Assembly: GCF_016278385.1 (NCBI RefSeq)
Contig: NZ_JADQBY010000015.1
Span: 1 to 64,000, forward strand
Length of the DNA: 64,000 bases
Reading direction: 5' to 3'
From: Methanolobus sp.
GTDB taxonomy: Archaea > Halobacteriota > Methanosarcinia > Methanosarcinales > Methanosarcinaceae
The position numbers were made by a program, and so were the translations under genes. The notes beneath the pieces are model-generated. The model ran no database searches, was not told the DNA's origin, and worked only from the letters and a program-made list of their open reading frames with translations. Positions 1-9,667 of this stretch are shown here, piece after piece. How positions within the stretch are numbered: the stretch's first letter is position 1; every line of letters starts with the position of its first letter.

Positions 1-2
1 CC

Positions 3-98
3 AGCTCCGGGTATATCAATTGGATTGCAGGTCTGGGATTTATTCTGATGCTTGGGCTCATCGTCACAAGGAGAAAAAGGGATGAAGGAGGGCTTTAA
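3..98 (+). CDS. C-terminal end of a membrane-anchored surface protein (partial)
   Basis: Only the last 31 codons are in the window, and the 5' part lies off the left edge. The visible tail is one hydrophobic segment of about 17 residues (WIAGLGFILMLGLIV) followed by a basic cluster (TRRKR) and a short acidic end. This is the usual layout of a C-terminal membrane anchor or stop-transfer helix of an archaeal exported protein, with the cationic end in the cytoplasm. The function of the main domain cannot be seen. Confidence 0.6.
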   Translation, partial: SSGYINWIAGLGFILMLGLIVTRRKRDEGGL

Positions 99-498
99 GA
101 CTTCCATTCATCTTACAAATTCATGAACTTGCCAAAAAGTTAAATCGGAGACAGAAATAGAACTATTAAAGAGGGTAAGCATTGGACTGCTCGTTGCGCT
201 CTCTTCCTGAGCGTTGAATTTTTTTGTAGTTGTTTTTTTGGTTCTAACTGATATGCTGATGCAAGAATGAGGATAAACTACAAGATGAATCACATGATTA
301 TGTGTGTGCAGTTATAAGGATATTCTGAACACTCTTTTTTGGTAATGCTTTGTGATAATAATAGTAGTTATAGTCGAACGATGATTTCAATAAGTTTACT
401 CCACAGAACCACAAAATAGAAAAATAGAAGCACTTCTCTTTCATAAAGTGCAGTCATTTTCAGTATTGGACAGGTCACTGTCCTCATTTATTATGATC
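99..498. other. Intergenic, no gene seen
   Basis: This is AT-rich spacer between the anchored protein and the convergent cupin gene. A 61-codon minus-strand reading frame exists here, but it has low-complexity composition and no ribosome site, so it is not called. I see no RNA gene or repeat. Confidence 0.4.
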
Positions 499-897
499 TT
501 ATTCCGTAGTCTTTCCGTCGAATTCCTCGTCATTGGCTTCGGCTTCTTCCTTTGTGGCACGCACGATTCCATCCTTGTGATGCGCCGGTGAATAGATTGT
601 ATAGAGCTTCAGTTCCTCAGTTTCCGAAGTGTTGATTATGTTGTGCTGCGCACCTGCTGGCACTACTACTGCAACTCCATCACTGAGTTCATACTCATTG
701 CCGTCAATTATGCACTTTCCATGCCCATTCTCAAAACGGAAAAACTGGTCATTTTCTTCATGTACTTCCATCCCGATCTCTTCCATGGGCTTGAGGCTCA
801 TAAGTACCAGTTGGCTGTGCTTTGAAGTGTAGAGAACTTTACGGAAATTGTCATTTTCCAAAGTAGCATCTTCGATATTGATTGAAAATCCTTTCAT
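499..897 (-). CDS. Cupin-domain protein
   Basis: Small single-domain cupin of 132 residues. Motif 1 is visible around EVHEENDQFFRFENGHG, with metal-ligand type His and Glu, and motif 2 around PAGAQHNIIN. The fold therefore looks intact. Family members bind a metal and often act as small isomerases, oxygenases or sensors; no substrate can be assigned here. The frame is open 14 codons further upstream, to 939. The start at MKGF is chosen because the cupin family homology begins there, but neither start has a clear ribosome site. The acidic C-terminus (EEAEANDEEFDG) is probably disordered. It is a single gene that converges with the left-edge gene. Confidence 0.8.
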   Translation of the reverse strand: MKGFSINIEDATLENDNFRKVLYTSKHSQLVLMSLKPMEEIGMEVHEENDQFFRFENGHGKCIIDGNEYELSDGVAVVVPAGAQHNIINTSETEELKLYTIYSPAHHKDGIVRATKEEAEANDEEFDGKTTE

Positions 898-1213
898 ACT
901 AATTAAATTGGAATTGATTGCATATAAAGTCATTCTCATTAATACTTGCTTAATATTAAATAATTAAACTATATATTAATACTAAAATAAGCAATGTATA
1001 GTTAATTTATTTTTATATTTTATCATGATCATAGGAACTATTTTGGTTTAATAGGCTGAGTTTGGAAACTCTGTAAATATTGATTTAAATATGTATTTTA
1101 TATAACTAAGAAGATACCATAGTAAAAAATGCATATAAGTTTCAAGTCCGTTCTAAGTTTTAGAAGAGGCTAAATAATGCTAAATGCTAGTAGAATATGA
1201 GGAGCAAAAATAC

Positions 1214-1705
1214 ATGATGAGCCCAAGGAAAATACTGACTGTTCTTTTAATATGCGTTTTAGCCGCAGCCTCTCTTTTTGTATCCGGCTGTGCTGAAAAC
1301 GGGACTGATGGTGGGGATGCTAATGATAGTGAAATAGAATCTGAAATCATCTCTATAGACGATATAGCTGAAGTAAATTGGGAGTGGTCAGGACTTTTTG
1401 AAAATGAAACTGCGAACCAATCAAACATCATTTATTCGGAAAGATACACTATTTCCTTTGCCAAGGATGGGGTATATTCCATAAAAGCCGATTGCAACAG
1501 TGGTAGCGGAAGTTACATTTTGGAAGGAAATGATCTCACTATAGAACCAGGAGTAATTACACTTATGTACTGTGGTTCCGATTCACTGGATAGCCAGTAT
1601 CTTTCGCTATTAGCCAGCGTGACAACAGTCTCAATGGACAATGATCAACTTGTTTTTGGAATAGGGGAGAATGGCGAGAGAATGGTTTTTGTTAAGGAAA
1701 AGTAG
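1214..1705 (+). CDS. META/HslJ-like domain lipoprotein
   Basis: Predicted exported lipoprotein of 163 residues. The start is placed at MMSPRK because GGAG lies 9 bases upstream. It is followed by a hydrophobic signal peptide and a lipobox-like LFVSGC, with the lipidated Cys at about residue 26. After an acidic linker comes a META (DUF306/HslJ) domain, recognised by the patterns W-W-G (WEWSGLF), CNSGSGSYILEGNDLTI and the second Cys in TLMYCGSDSL. The paired cysteines could form a disulfide outside the cell. META proteins in bacteria are linked to heat or antibiotic resistance, but the role in archaea is unknown. It stands alone with AT-rich flanks. Confidence 0.72.
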   Translation: MMSPRKILTVLLICVLAAASLFVSGCAENGTDGGDANDSEIESEIISIDDIAEVNWEWSGLFENETANQSNIIYSERYTISFAKDGVYSIKADCNSGSGSYILEGNDLTIEPGVITLMYCGSDSLDSQYLSLLASVTTVSMDNDQLVFGIGENGERMVFVKEK

Positions 1706-2013
1706 TCGAGCAGTTAAACATTTGTATTGGCTATCTTTTTTTCTACTATTTTTACTCGAAGCTTTCATCATCCTCTTCATATTCGTTGTTATTAATATCC
1801 AATCCTATTCTTAATGTCCTTAACCAAATTTTAGGTATTGTCTGCCTGTTCTATATACGTTAACTCCATATAGGTGGTGTGGGAAATAGCTCTCAAAGGT
1901 GCTGCTTTAGACCTATATATTAGGAAATTTAGGGATATTTGTCATGGATGCAGCATTAATGGGATGTAAAATTTTCGGATCATAATTTGGAAGTCACCGA
2001 AATGAGGATATAA
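1706..2013. other. Intergenic leader before the APC transporter
   Basis: About 300 bases without a gene. It holds pyrimidine-rich sequence just after the lipoprotein stop (a possible U-rich transcript end) and the ribosome site GAGG at about 2003, which fixes the start of the next gene. I see no riboswitch-like or tRNA-like structure. Confidence 0.35.
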
Positions 2014-4212
2014 ATGGCAGCAATTGAAACTCAGGAAAGATTAGGACGAAGTCTGGGCTTTTTCTCGACTTTTGCAATTGGTACTGGTACAATGATAGGG
2101 GCGGGAATATTCATCCTGCCGGGTGTAGCTATGGCAAATGCCGGTCCAGGAGCAATAATTTCATTCATGCTAGGCGGGATTATTGCAATTGCTACCGCTA
2201 TTAGCATGTCAGAGCTTGCAACAGGAATGCCTTCTGCAGGTGGAAGCTATTATTACATTAGCCGGACAATGGGTGCAGTTTTTGGTGCAATTATCGGGCT
2301 TGGTTCATGGCTTGCATTGATTTTCAAAGGCTCATTTGCTCTTGTCGGGCTGGCGGCGTATTTTCAGATATATTATCAGTCCCCTCCATATCTAATTGCA
2401 GTTGCTGCAGGATTAATTCTACTTGTGATCAATTATCGTGGTGCAAAGGTCAGTGGCTCACTTCAAAATATTATTGTCGCGATGTTATTAGTGGTCCTTG
2501 TAGTATTCATATTTGAAGTAATGTTCAGCGCAAAACCAGGCAATTTCGTGCCTGTAGTACCTTATGGCCCGGTCTCTGTCCTGACAACAACCGGAATAAT
2601 ATTTATTTCATATCTTGGACTTGCAGAGATTTCCACCGTTGCAGAGGAAGTAAAGAATCCATCCCGAAACCTGCCACTTGCTTTTATTGCTTCAGCAGTG
2701 ACAGTTACTCTGTTCTACGTCGGCATAATGGCAGCAGTTGTGGGAGGCTCAATCCCTGGCCAGGCTACATCTATGTTTACTCCACTTGCAGATATAGCCG
2801 GTCTGATAGCAGGAGACGTTGGCAGGATTGTTATTGTAGTAGGTGCACTGTTTGCCACGCTTTCCACAGCCAATGGAGCAATACTGTCATCTTCAAGATT
2901 TCCTTTTGCCATGAGCAGGGATGCATTAATGCCAAAATGGTTTATAACAATCCACAAGAGTTTCAAAACACCATCCAATGCAATACTGGCGACATCTATC
3001 GTTATGATTTTGCTCTTGTTCCTGTTCGACATTGAACAGCTTGCAAGGCTTGGAGGTGCTTTCAATGTCATTATCTTTGTTTTGCTTAATCTTGCTGTTA
3101 TAATCCTCAGAAAGCGGACTTTACCTGGCTATGCGCCTACTTTCCGTGATCCGTTCTTTCCATTTACCCAGATCGTGGGTATTGTTGGAAGTCTGATGTT
3201 GCTACCATTTCTCGGTATTATGCCATTGTTTTTTGTATTAGTGATGGCTTTTGTTGGTGTTGGATGGTTCAGATACTATGGAAGGGGTAAAGCCATTCCA
3301 GAGTATAATTTATTCGATCTGCTGGAAGACACGGTTGAACAAAAGAAGGTAAAGCCAGAATCAATTGTTAAGGTTTTAGTGCCCATCTCCAATCCCTGGC
3401 ATGAACAGGATCTTCTCAAACTTGCGGATTGTCTTGGGAGTGAGATAATTGGCCTTCATGTGATAAAGGTACCAGACCAGACAAGTTTGCAGGTGGCCCA
3501 AACCTCATATCATGATAAATGTATGGAGATAGATCACCATTTCAAAAAGGAGTTTGACAGATATCCTGCGATCGTTGGCCAGAAAAGAAATTATATTGTT
3601 GCATTTGACCATGACATTGCAAACTCAATAATAGAACAGGCAGAAATGGAGAACGTAGATACTATTATTATGGGATGGCATGAATCAGGCAAATTTCAGT
3701 ATTCACTTGGGGAAGTTGCAAGCTCTGTCTTTGCTTCATCTAAAAAACAGATATTGCTCTTAAAAGACCATCTTCCGGATAAAATCAACCGGATACTTGT
3801 TGCCTATAATGGAAAAGAGAACTCAATATATGGATTTTATATTGCAAGAAAACTTGCTGCCAATACCGGGGCTAAAATAGTGGTACTAACAGTGATCAGC
3901 CCTGATGAGGAAGAGGAAAAGAAAAAGGAAATAGCTGCAGATGTTACCGAGTTGGTTGTGAAAGATGACATAATAAAGGTTGAATTCCGGATATTGGAAA
4001 AATATTCCGTAGAGGATGCCATATTGGATGCAGCTGTTGATAGTGATGTGACGATAATTGGAGATTCCAGCCGGAGATTCAAGATAGCCATGCTGGGGAC
4101 CATGTCGCAAAGAATCGCCAAGCATTCCAAAAAACCGGTCCTTATCATTAAAAAACCTAGGCCGATATCAAAGGAAAGCCTGAATAATCTGATGAAAAAA
4201 ATGGGCCGGTAG
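2014..4212 (+). CDS. APC-family amino acid permease with two C-terminal UspA domains
   Basis: A 732-residue fusion. Residues 1 to about 430 form a 12-helix amino acid/polyamine/organocation permease. The helix-1 motif GTMIGAGIF, which contacts substrate and ion in the family, is intact. Residues about 450 to 590 and 595 to 720 are two universal stress protein (UspA) folds; the second has the nucleotide-loop-like pattern GTMSQRIAKHSKKPVLIIK. Such APC-Usp fusions are common in methanogens, and the Usp part is thought to sense ATP/ADP and gate transport. The substrate (amino acid or a cation such as in KUP-like use) cannot be told from the sequence. GAGG lies 7 bases before ATG. It is monocistronic. 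Confidence 0.88.
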   Translation: MAAIETQERLGRSLGFFSTFAIGTGTMIGAGIFILPGVAMANAGPGAIISFMLGGIIAIATAISMSELATGMPSAGGSYYYISRTMGAVFGAIIGLGSWLALIFKGSFALVGLAAYFQIYYQSPPYLIAVAAGLILLVINYRGAKVSGSLQNIIVAMLLVVLVVFIFEVMFSAKPGNFVPVVPYGPVSVLTTTGIIFISYLGLAEISTVAEEVKNPSRNLPLAFIASAVTVTLFYVGIMAAVVGGSIPGQATSMFTPLADIAGLIAGDVGRIVIVVGALFATLSTANGAILSSSRFPFAMSRDALMPKWFITIHKSFKTPSNAILATSIVMILLLFLFDIEQLARLGGAFNVIIFVLLNLAVIILRKRTLPGYAPTFRDPFFPFTQIVGIVGSLMLLPFLGIMPLFFVLVMAFVGVGWFRYYGRGKAIPEYNLFDLLEDTVEQKKVKPESIVKVLVPISNPWHEQDLLKLADCLGSEIIGLHVIKVPDQTSLQVAQTSYHDKCMEIDHHFKKEFDRYPAIVGQKRNYIVAFDHDIANSIIEQAEMENVDTIIMGWHESGKFQYSLGEVASSVFASSKKQILLLKDHLPDKINRILVAYNGKENSIYGFYIARKLAANTGAKIVVLTVISPDEEEEKKKEIAADVTELVVKDDIIKVEFRILEKYSVEDAILDAAVDSDVTIIGDSSRRFKIAMLGTMSQRIAKHSKKPVLIIKKPRPISKESLNNLMKKMGR

Positions 4213-4413
4213 AATACCTACCTCCTATTTTATCTTAGTATGTTAATATATTGATAGTCCCTATACCTAACTTTCCCTTAACATAAATTTAAAGCAAATG
4301 ACTTATCAGCTTCAGTGTTCCCTTATACTAATCTTCATGTTCTTAAATATACTAGATTTATCATGGTATCTAGAATATGACAAAGATGCTCATGAGGGAG
4401 TACTTCTGAAGAT

Positions 4414-4788
4414 ACCGATAGCTGCTTACAGGAAATAGAGGGAGGGGGACATTTGTAAGATTATCCAGATTGTCGTAAAGAGTTAATAAGCGTCCTTAAA
4501 ATGCAGAGTTATTATGGGAAGTTTGAATATGAGGCCTTGCGCTCAGATGGTAGGCACATATGGCTATTAATCAATGCGAGAATAAGCAATGAATTAGAGG
4601 GAGATACATTTACAATCGATGATTTCGCCCCTGATCTCATCGTGTGCAAAAACGCAGAAAAGCAGATGTTGTTTGCAAGGACTGTTATTGAGAATGCAAA
4701 TTACTTTAAGAATAAGTTTTTGTTTATCTGCCTCATCACTATTTTCGTCATCTCTTTATACTCAAACGTCGCAACTATTCATGTATAA
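4414..4788 (+). pseudogene. Histidine kinase remnant (PAS segment only)
   Basis: The open part from 4501 reads as a PAS fold end (FEYEALRSDGRHIWLLINAR), then the linker NAEKQMLFAR and a kinase-entry motif KNKFL. In Methanosarcinaceae kinases that motif is followed by an HxLRTP dimerisation domain. Here it is followed by an unrelated hydrophobic tail and a stop, so the catalytic half has been deleted. Upstream, the same frame continues as coding-like sequence (DYPDCRKELISVLKM) but contains a TAA at 4456-4458. I read this as a decayed fragment. A short functional PAS protein starting at 4501 is the less likely alternative. Confidence 0.6.
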
Positions 4789-4799
4789 GGGGGATTAGT

Positions 4800-5684
4800 T
4801 TGCAAAGAATCGTTCCACACTTGTGGTTTGACAAAGAAGCCAGCGAAGCTGCAAAGCTCTACACATCTCTTTTCAGTAACTCAAATATCAAGGACACAAC
4901 AGTCATTCACAACACTCCGTCTGGAGATGCAGAAATAGTCACCATTGAGCTTGCAGGTCAGGAGTTCATGCTTCTTTCAGGAGGTCCTTTTTTCAAATTC
5001 AATCCAACCATATCGTTCCTCATTGCCTGTGACACAAAGAAAGAGGTAGATATGCTGTGGGAAAAACTATCCGAAGGTGGCACAGCACTTACACCTCTGG
5101 ATGCATATCCTTTCAGCGAAAAGTATGGATGGGTGCAGGACAGGTACGGTCTTTCGTGGCAGATAATGTACCTTGAAAGCAATGATATGGTGCAAAAATT
5201 CACTCCTACGCTTATGTTCACAGGTGAGCAGTCCGGGAACGCAGAAATAGCAATTAATTTTTACTCATCTGTGTTCCATAATGCAAAAGTTGGGGACATC
5301 CTACGTTACAGTGCAGGTGAGGGACCCGATAGGAAAGGAACGATAAAGCATGTTGCTTTTACGCTTGAAAGCATGGAATTTGCGGCTATGGATAGTGCAC
5401 GTGTGCATAATTTTGTTTTCAATGAAGCCATCTCATTTATAGTGTACTGCAATAATCAGGAAGAGATTGATTACTACTGGGGGAAGCTGTCGTCTGTTCC
5501 TGAGGCAGAACAATGCGGCTGGCTCAAGGACCAGTTTGGGGTTTCGTGGCAGATAGTTCCCACAGTTATGAACGAGATTATGCAGACTGAAGATTCAGAT
5601 AAACTGGCACGGGTGACAGAAGCGTTCCTTAAGATGAAGAAGTTTGATATTGAAGACTTGAAAAAAGCATACAACGGACGATGA
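4800..5684 (+). CDS. Tandem PhnB-like VOC (glyoxalase superfamily) protein
   Basis: A 294-residue protein with two successive PhnB/3-demethylubiquinone-methyltransferase-like VOC domains (about residues 1-130 and 135-280). Each has the typical signatures: PHLWFDKEASEAAKLYTSLF at the first start, and GWVQDRYGLSWQIM and GWLKDQFGVSWQIV at the domain ends. VOC proteins use paired beta-alpha-beta-beta-beta units to bind a metal and small ligands. The PhnB group has no settled reaction. The start is TTG with AAGGGGG just upstream, and no in-frame ATG fits the domain edge. It begins 12 bases after the kinase remnant. Confidence 0.82.
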   Translation: MQRIVPHLWFDKEASEAAKLYTSLFSNSNIKDTTVIHNTPSGDAEIVTIELAGQEFMLLSGGPFFKFNPTISFLIACDTKKEVDMLWEKLSEGGTALTPLDAYPFSEKYGWVQDRYGLSWQIMYLESNDMVQKFTPTLMFTGEQSGNAEIAINFYSSVFHNAKVGDILRYSAGEGPDRKGTIKHVAFTLESMEFAAMDSARVHNFVFNEAISFIVYCNNQEEIDYYWGKLSSVPEAEQCGWLKDQFGVSWQIVPTVMNEIMQTEDSDKLARVTEAFLKMKKFDIEDLKKAYNGR

Positions 5685-5770
5685 AGATTAATTAATCCAA
5701 ACATAGTGACCTAGCTATCTGAGTATTTAAGAGTCGAATCACCATCGATCCATTGAATTCTTTCATTATC

Positions 5771-6525
5771 TTACCGATTATTTTTTGTTAGAATTCGGGA
5801 TGCTATGTAGCCATAGACTATGGAGTCCGCGAGGGGTTCAATTGAGTGGTAGGGAGCGACTTCTGTAAGGACGCTTGTCTGTGTAAGACTTGAAAGAAGT
5901 GGTATGAATGCACCGGGGATGAAAAGGAGGGCTGCAGCCACTTTGATGTTTAATTTCTTTTGTTTTTTCAGGCTTGCAAAGACGGCTGTCAGAATAATTG
6001 CATATATTGCGCCTCTCAGAATCTCAACCGGTATCATGACTGAGAATGAGGGGATTTAAAGGCTATTTTTTGGGTCTGTGTATATCGGAACCACGACGAG
6101 GGATACCATAAGGCCAAATGTAAGTATACAGGGAAATAGACAAGAGCTGCAGTTGTAATTCGCAGCGGGTAGTTTTTCATTGTTTTTACGTGGCTGTTTA
6201 TAGCAGTTTTCAGATCCATGCTGCCATTGGGTTTCAGAAGAATGATTGCCAGGGCACTCTGGATAAGGGTAGTTATTAACGAGATTACAATGGCTGCGAC
6301 CAGAGTAAAGGTTTCGTTGAATATGTCCATATAAAAGTATGCTTCAATTAGATTATTAAGGTCCCTGACAATGAACAACATGATGCCTGTCAGGATATAT
6401 GCATCTATTTTTCGCAGGTCAAGGACAGAAATGAACCATACCAAGTAGAATGCGAGTAGAATTGAACTTGCTATCGTTAGCAGATACGTCTCTTTGGCAA
6501 TGTGGCTTCTGATTAGGACACACAA
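5771..6525 (-). pseudogene. Multi-pass membrane protein, interrupted by a frameshift and a stop
   Basis: Two open pieces (6034-6525 and 5771-6037) look like one gene of about 250 codons. In the first, hydrophobic segments run to YFPVY. The next frame then continues smoothly as TFGLMVSLVVVPIYTDPK and reaches a TAA at 6056-6058, after which the second piece (MIPVEILRGAIYAIILTAVF) follows in that same frame. Adding one T near 6115 restores the first join. The C-terminal patterns E-LRG and HSIEPLADSIVYGY resemble an uncharacterised integral membrane family. Two separate genes with a small overlap is possible but explains the frame continuity less well. Confidence 0.6.
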
Positions 6526-6808
6526 TATGTTGAGATTACAAAAAAAGGAAAATCAAATAATTTCATAAAAAGCATTATATATTGTAGCATCAATATAACT
6601 AAAAGATATCTAGAAATGTACTATGTCAGCTGTATAGTTTCGCTAAGTGGTTAGTTGCCATTAATTCATCTTACATTGCCACAGTAAGATGCTGGTAAAG
6701 TGATAAAATCCTGGCACAATAGTCAGTTACTGATCATGTATCTAATTTCTGTACCAGGAAGGATTGAAACTCACAAAAATAGTATTATTGATAACTCAGG
6801 AAGTAGAG

Positions 6809-8587
6809 ATGTATTTTAATATTTATTCCCTCCCTTTGTTCACATCGTGCTTCATCATTTGTGTTCTTCTGTATTATCTTAAAGACTACAGGACAACTCC
6901 CGGTTCAAAATACATTAATTTGCTTCTTTGTTTCATAGCATTTTACTCTTTCTTTTACGCACTTGAAATATCTTCCACCAGTATTGAAATGTTTCTGCTC
7001 TTTTACAAGATGGAATATATAGGAGTTTCCTTTATCCCTTTATTCTTCCTGCTGTTTGCAATGGGCTATAGTGGGAAAAAAAACTGGTTGCCTATTCCTT
7101 TGCTAGCTCTTTTTACAGGCATTTCCATCACGACAATTCTATTTGTCTTCACAACAGAATATCACGTATTGTATCACAGATCCTATTACATAAATTATGA
7201 TGGCATCTTCCCGGTATTCGGCTACGATCCTGGTATGTGGTACTGGATACATTTTTCATATGCTAATCTCTGTATCATTCTTGGCCTCAGTTTATTGCTC
7301 GGCATGTTGCAGGGAACTCTGCCGGTTTTCCGAAAACAGATCAGCATTGTAATAATTGGTTCTTTGATGCCATTTCTGACCCTTCTTATTCATCTGAGTG
7401 GAATGGATCCGTGGGGTATTGATCCAGCTCCTTTTTCCCTCACGTTGAGTGCAATCATCATCTTTATAGGATTTACACGATACAAATTATTCAATCTAAC
7501 TCCTCTGGCCCGAGGTCTGCTTTTTGAGAATCATCCTGACAGCGTTATAGTTTTTGATAAGGAACAGAGGATAGTGGATTATAATAATTCTGCTATGAAA
7601 AGCAGGTACATCGGAGCCAGGAATATAGGAATGCATGTATCGGAATTACCTGAGCCCTGGTGTACAGTTTTAAAAAGAAAACCAGATAAAAGCACCAGAA
7701 GCAGTATTGATGTTAGGGAAACAATCGAAAGGTTGGATTTCTGGTTCAATATTACATTCCTGCCATTGCACGACAAGCGCGGGAACACAATGGGACAGAT
7801 GGTGATTATAAGTAATATAACTGAACGCAAGAATGCAGAGGCAGATCTCCGTGAAACAACTGTAAAAGCCAATTATCTGGCAGCTAAGGCAGAAACGGCA
7901 AATATTGCCGAAAGTTCTTTTCTTGCTAACATGAGTCATGAATTGCGTACACCACTTAATTCGATAATTGGTTTTTCAGACATCCTTCTTGAAAAGAATA
8001 TAGGAGCACTTAATGAAAAGCAAACCCGGTATTTGAGTAATGTGTCTAACAGTGGGAAGCATCTTCTCTGTGTTATAAATGACATACTTGACATCTCCAA
8101 AATAGAAGCAGGAAAAATGGAACTTGTACATGAGAACATCCATCTTCAGAAGACTGTTGATGATGTTTTAACTGCTTGTTTTTCTCTTGCAGCAAGAAAA
8201 GATATCGAGCTTATATTGAATATGGATTGTAATATAGAAGTTATCAAAGCTGACAAGCTTCGATTGGAGCAGATATTATACAATCTTCTCAGTAACGCTG
8301 TCAAGTTTTCTCCGAACAACAGTAAAGTAACCTTGAATATAACATCAGATGACAAAAAAGTAATATTTGAGATCAACGATGCAGGCGAAGGCATCTCCAT
8401 AGATGATCAGGAAAAGCTGTTCACAGTCTTTGGTCAGCTTGATGATGCAAATAATAAGAGATATGCAGGAACAGGACTTGGTCTGGCTATTGTAAAAAAA
8501 CTAGTGGAAATGCACACTGGCACGATTTGGGTTGAGAGCAAAGTTGGAAAAGGATCGACCTTCTCTTTTGAAATACCAACTGAATGA
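6809..8587 (+). CDS. 7TM-sensor histidine kinase
   Basis: A 592-residue membrane kinase. Residues 1 to about 225 form a seven-helix N-terminal sensor of the HisKA_7TM type. A PAS domain follows (about 235-350, ending ITERKNAEADL), then HisKA with the phospho-acceptor His377 in SHELRTP, then a HATPase domain with N-box NLLSNAVKFS, DAGEGIS and GTGLGLAIV. All catalytic boxes are intact. The start is ATG at 6809 with AGGAAG in front. An in-frame TTG at 6764 would add 15 residues but sits too close to its purine run. No response regulator lies beside it, as is usual for methanogen kinases. Confidence 0.88.
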   Translation: MYFNIYSLPLFTSCFIICVLLYYLKDYRTTPGSKYINLLLCFIAFYSFFYALEISSTSIEMFLLFYKMEYIGVSFIPLFFLLFAMGYSGKKNWLPIPLLALFTGISITTILFVFTTEYHVLYHRSYYINYDGIFPVFGYDPGMWYWIHFSYANLCIILGLSLLLGMLQGTLPVFRKQISIVIIGSLMPFLTLLIHLSGMDPWGIDPAPFSLTLSAIIIFIGFTRYKLFNLTPLARGLLFENHPDSVIVFDKEQRIVDYNNSAMKSRYIGARNIGMHVSELPEPWCTVLKRKPDKSTRSSIDVRETIERLDFWFNITFLPLHDKRGNTMGQMVIISNITERKNAEADLRETTVKANYLAAKAETANIAESSFLANMSHELRTPLNSIIGFSDILLEKNIGALNEKQTRYLSNVSNSGKHLLCVINDILDISKIEAGKMELVHENIHLQKTVDDVLTACFSLAARKDIELILNMDCNIEVIKADKLRLEQILYNLLSNAVKFSPNNSKVTLNITSDDKKVIFEINDAGEGISIDDQEKLFTVFGQLDDANNKRYAGTGLGLAIVKKLVEMHTGTIWVESKVGKGSTFSFEIPTE

Positions 8588-8744
8588 CAAGTATTTTTTG
8601 AGATTTTCGACAATTTAGATCCAAACACTTTATCATATGATGTACGATACCATATAGCAAAATAAACCTCTGGCCAAATCTGAGATCCGTTTTCCTTTTT
8701 GCTTACTCGATTGCGTTCTTTTCAGACAATATTAGCCTGATAAA

Positions 8745-8879
8745 TCAGGCAAATATGGCGATACAATCGAATCTTACAGTACCTATATTGGTCCAGTAAC
8801 CACATACTTTACAAAACTGTACATTTTCGTTTTCATGCAACTTTGAATTACATTCAGGACAATTCTCTAATTTTTTCAT
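8745..8879 (-). CDS. Short zinc-ribbon protein, 44 residues
   Basis: A very small gene below the usual length cut-off. It opens MKKLENCPEC and carries a second knuckle QFCKVCGYW, so there are two CxxC pairs 13 residues apart, the layout of a rubredoxin-like zinc ribbon. AAGGGG lies 7 bases before the ATG, which supports translation. The tail after the ribbon is short (NIGTVRFDCIAIFA). Its function is unknown; stand-alone ribbons often bind nucleic acid or a partner protein. It is convergent with the 7TM kinase. Confidence 0.62.
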   Translation of the reverse strand: MKKLENCPECNSKLHENENVQFCKVCGYWTNIGTVRFDCIAIFA

Positions 8880-9667
8880 TATTTGTACCCCTTTAAAGCA
8901 GAAGGATTCCCTAATCCTGTTGCTATAATTTCAGCATTCATGCCGTATTTTTTACACTCTGGTTAATATGCCAGTCATGTAGCAGACATTTTGTTGACTT
9001 TATTGCATTCGATATTTGAATTACCCCCATAGTAATTCCTATATCTTTATTATTTAGAAGGCCAACGTTCTCCACTAACCAACTACAATTTGTCCATAAT
9101 ACTATTTATATCCACCATATGTACTACCATCTGTTAGTACAACAGATACTATAATGTCTATATAATGGTGCATAATTGTTTATTTTTATTTTGATTAAGT
9201 AGTCTAATTGTATTACACATCTCACAATTCAGAATAATTTATAAAAACTTAAATACATCTTTGATAATCCTCAAGATTGAGGCACGGTGATATGTGATGA
9301 AAACATGTCTTTAGCAAGAACTCGCATACCAACCAAATTTTATTGTGGGGCACGTGTCTTCTTAATCTCTTTATTATATTGTTTTTCCGCAAATTAGATC
9401 ATTTATCTGTGGTATTATTTTTGATCTATTTGTATCGCAAAAAGTAGAAAGATGAAGAAGGACATTAAGTTCTTCTTTGTTATATTTTATAAAAAATATT
9501 TTCTATTATTCATTAGTACAGTTTAAATATTTGGTATGTTCATAATTTAAAGTATAAATGAAAATTATGGACATGCTTCTTTTATATGTCAACATAAATA
9601 CCCATTATATTGCCAAAGGATTATTCCTGAAATCTTCAGTATAACTAAACCGGGATGAAATTGTAAT
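8880..9667. other. Long AT-rich intergenic region with a small hairpin
   Basis: Nearly 800 bases without a convincing gene. A short inverted repeat (ATCTGTT / AACAGAT, 9129-9147) could fold as a hairpin. Several TATA-like stretches lie near 9540 upstream of the coiled-coil gene. I see no RNA gene, transposon end or longer repeat. Confidence 0.35.

Noticed and set aside
108-293. 61-codon minus-strand reading frame in the first gap
   Set aside because: Low-complexity Ser/Thr/Lys composition, no ribosome site, no family pattern.
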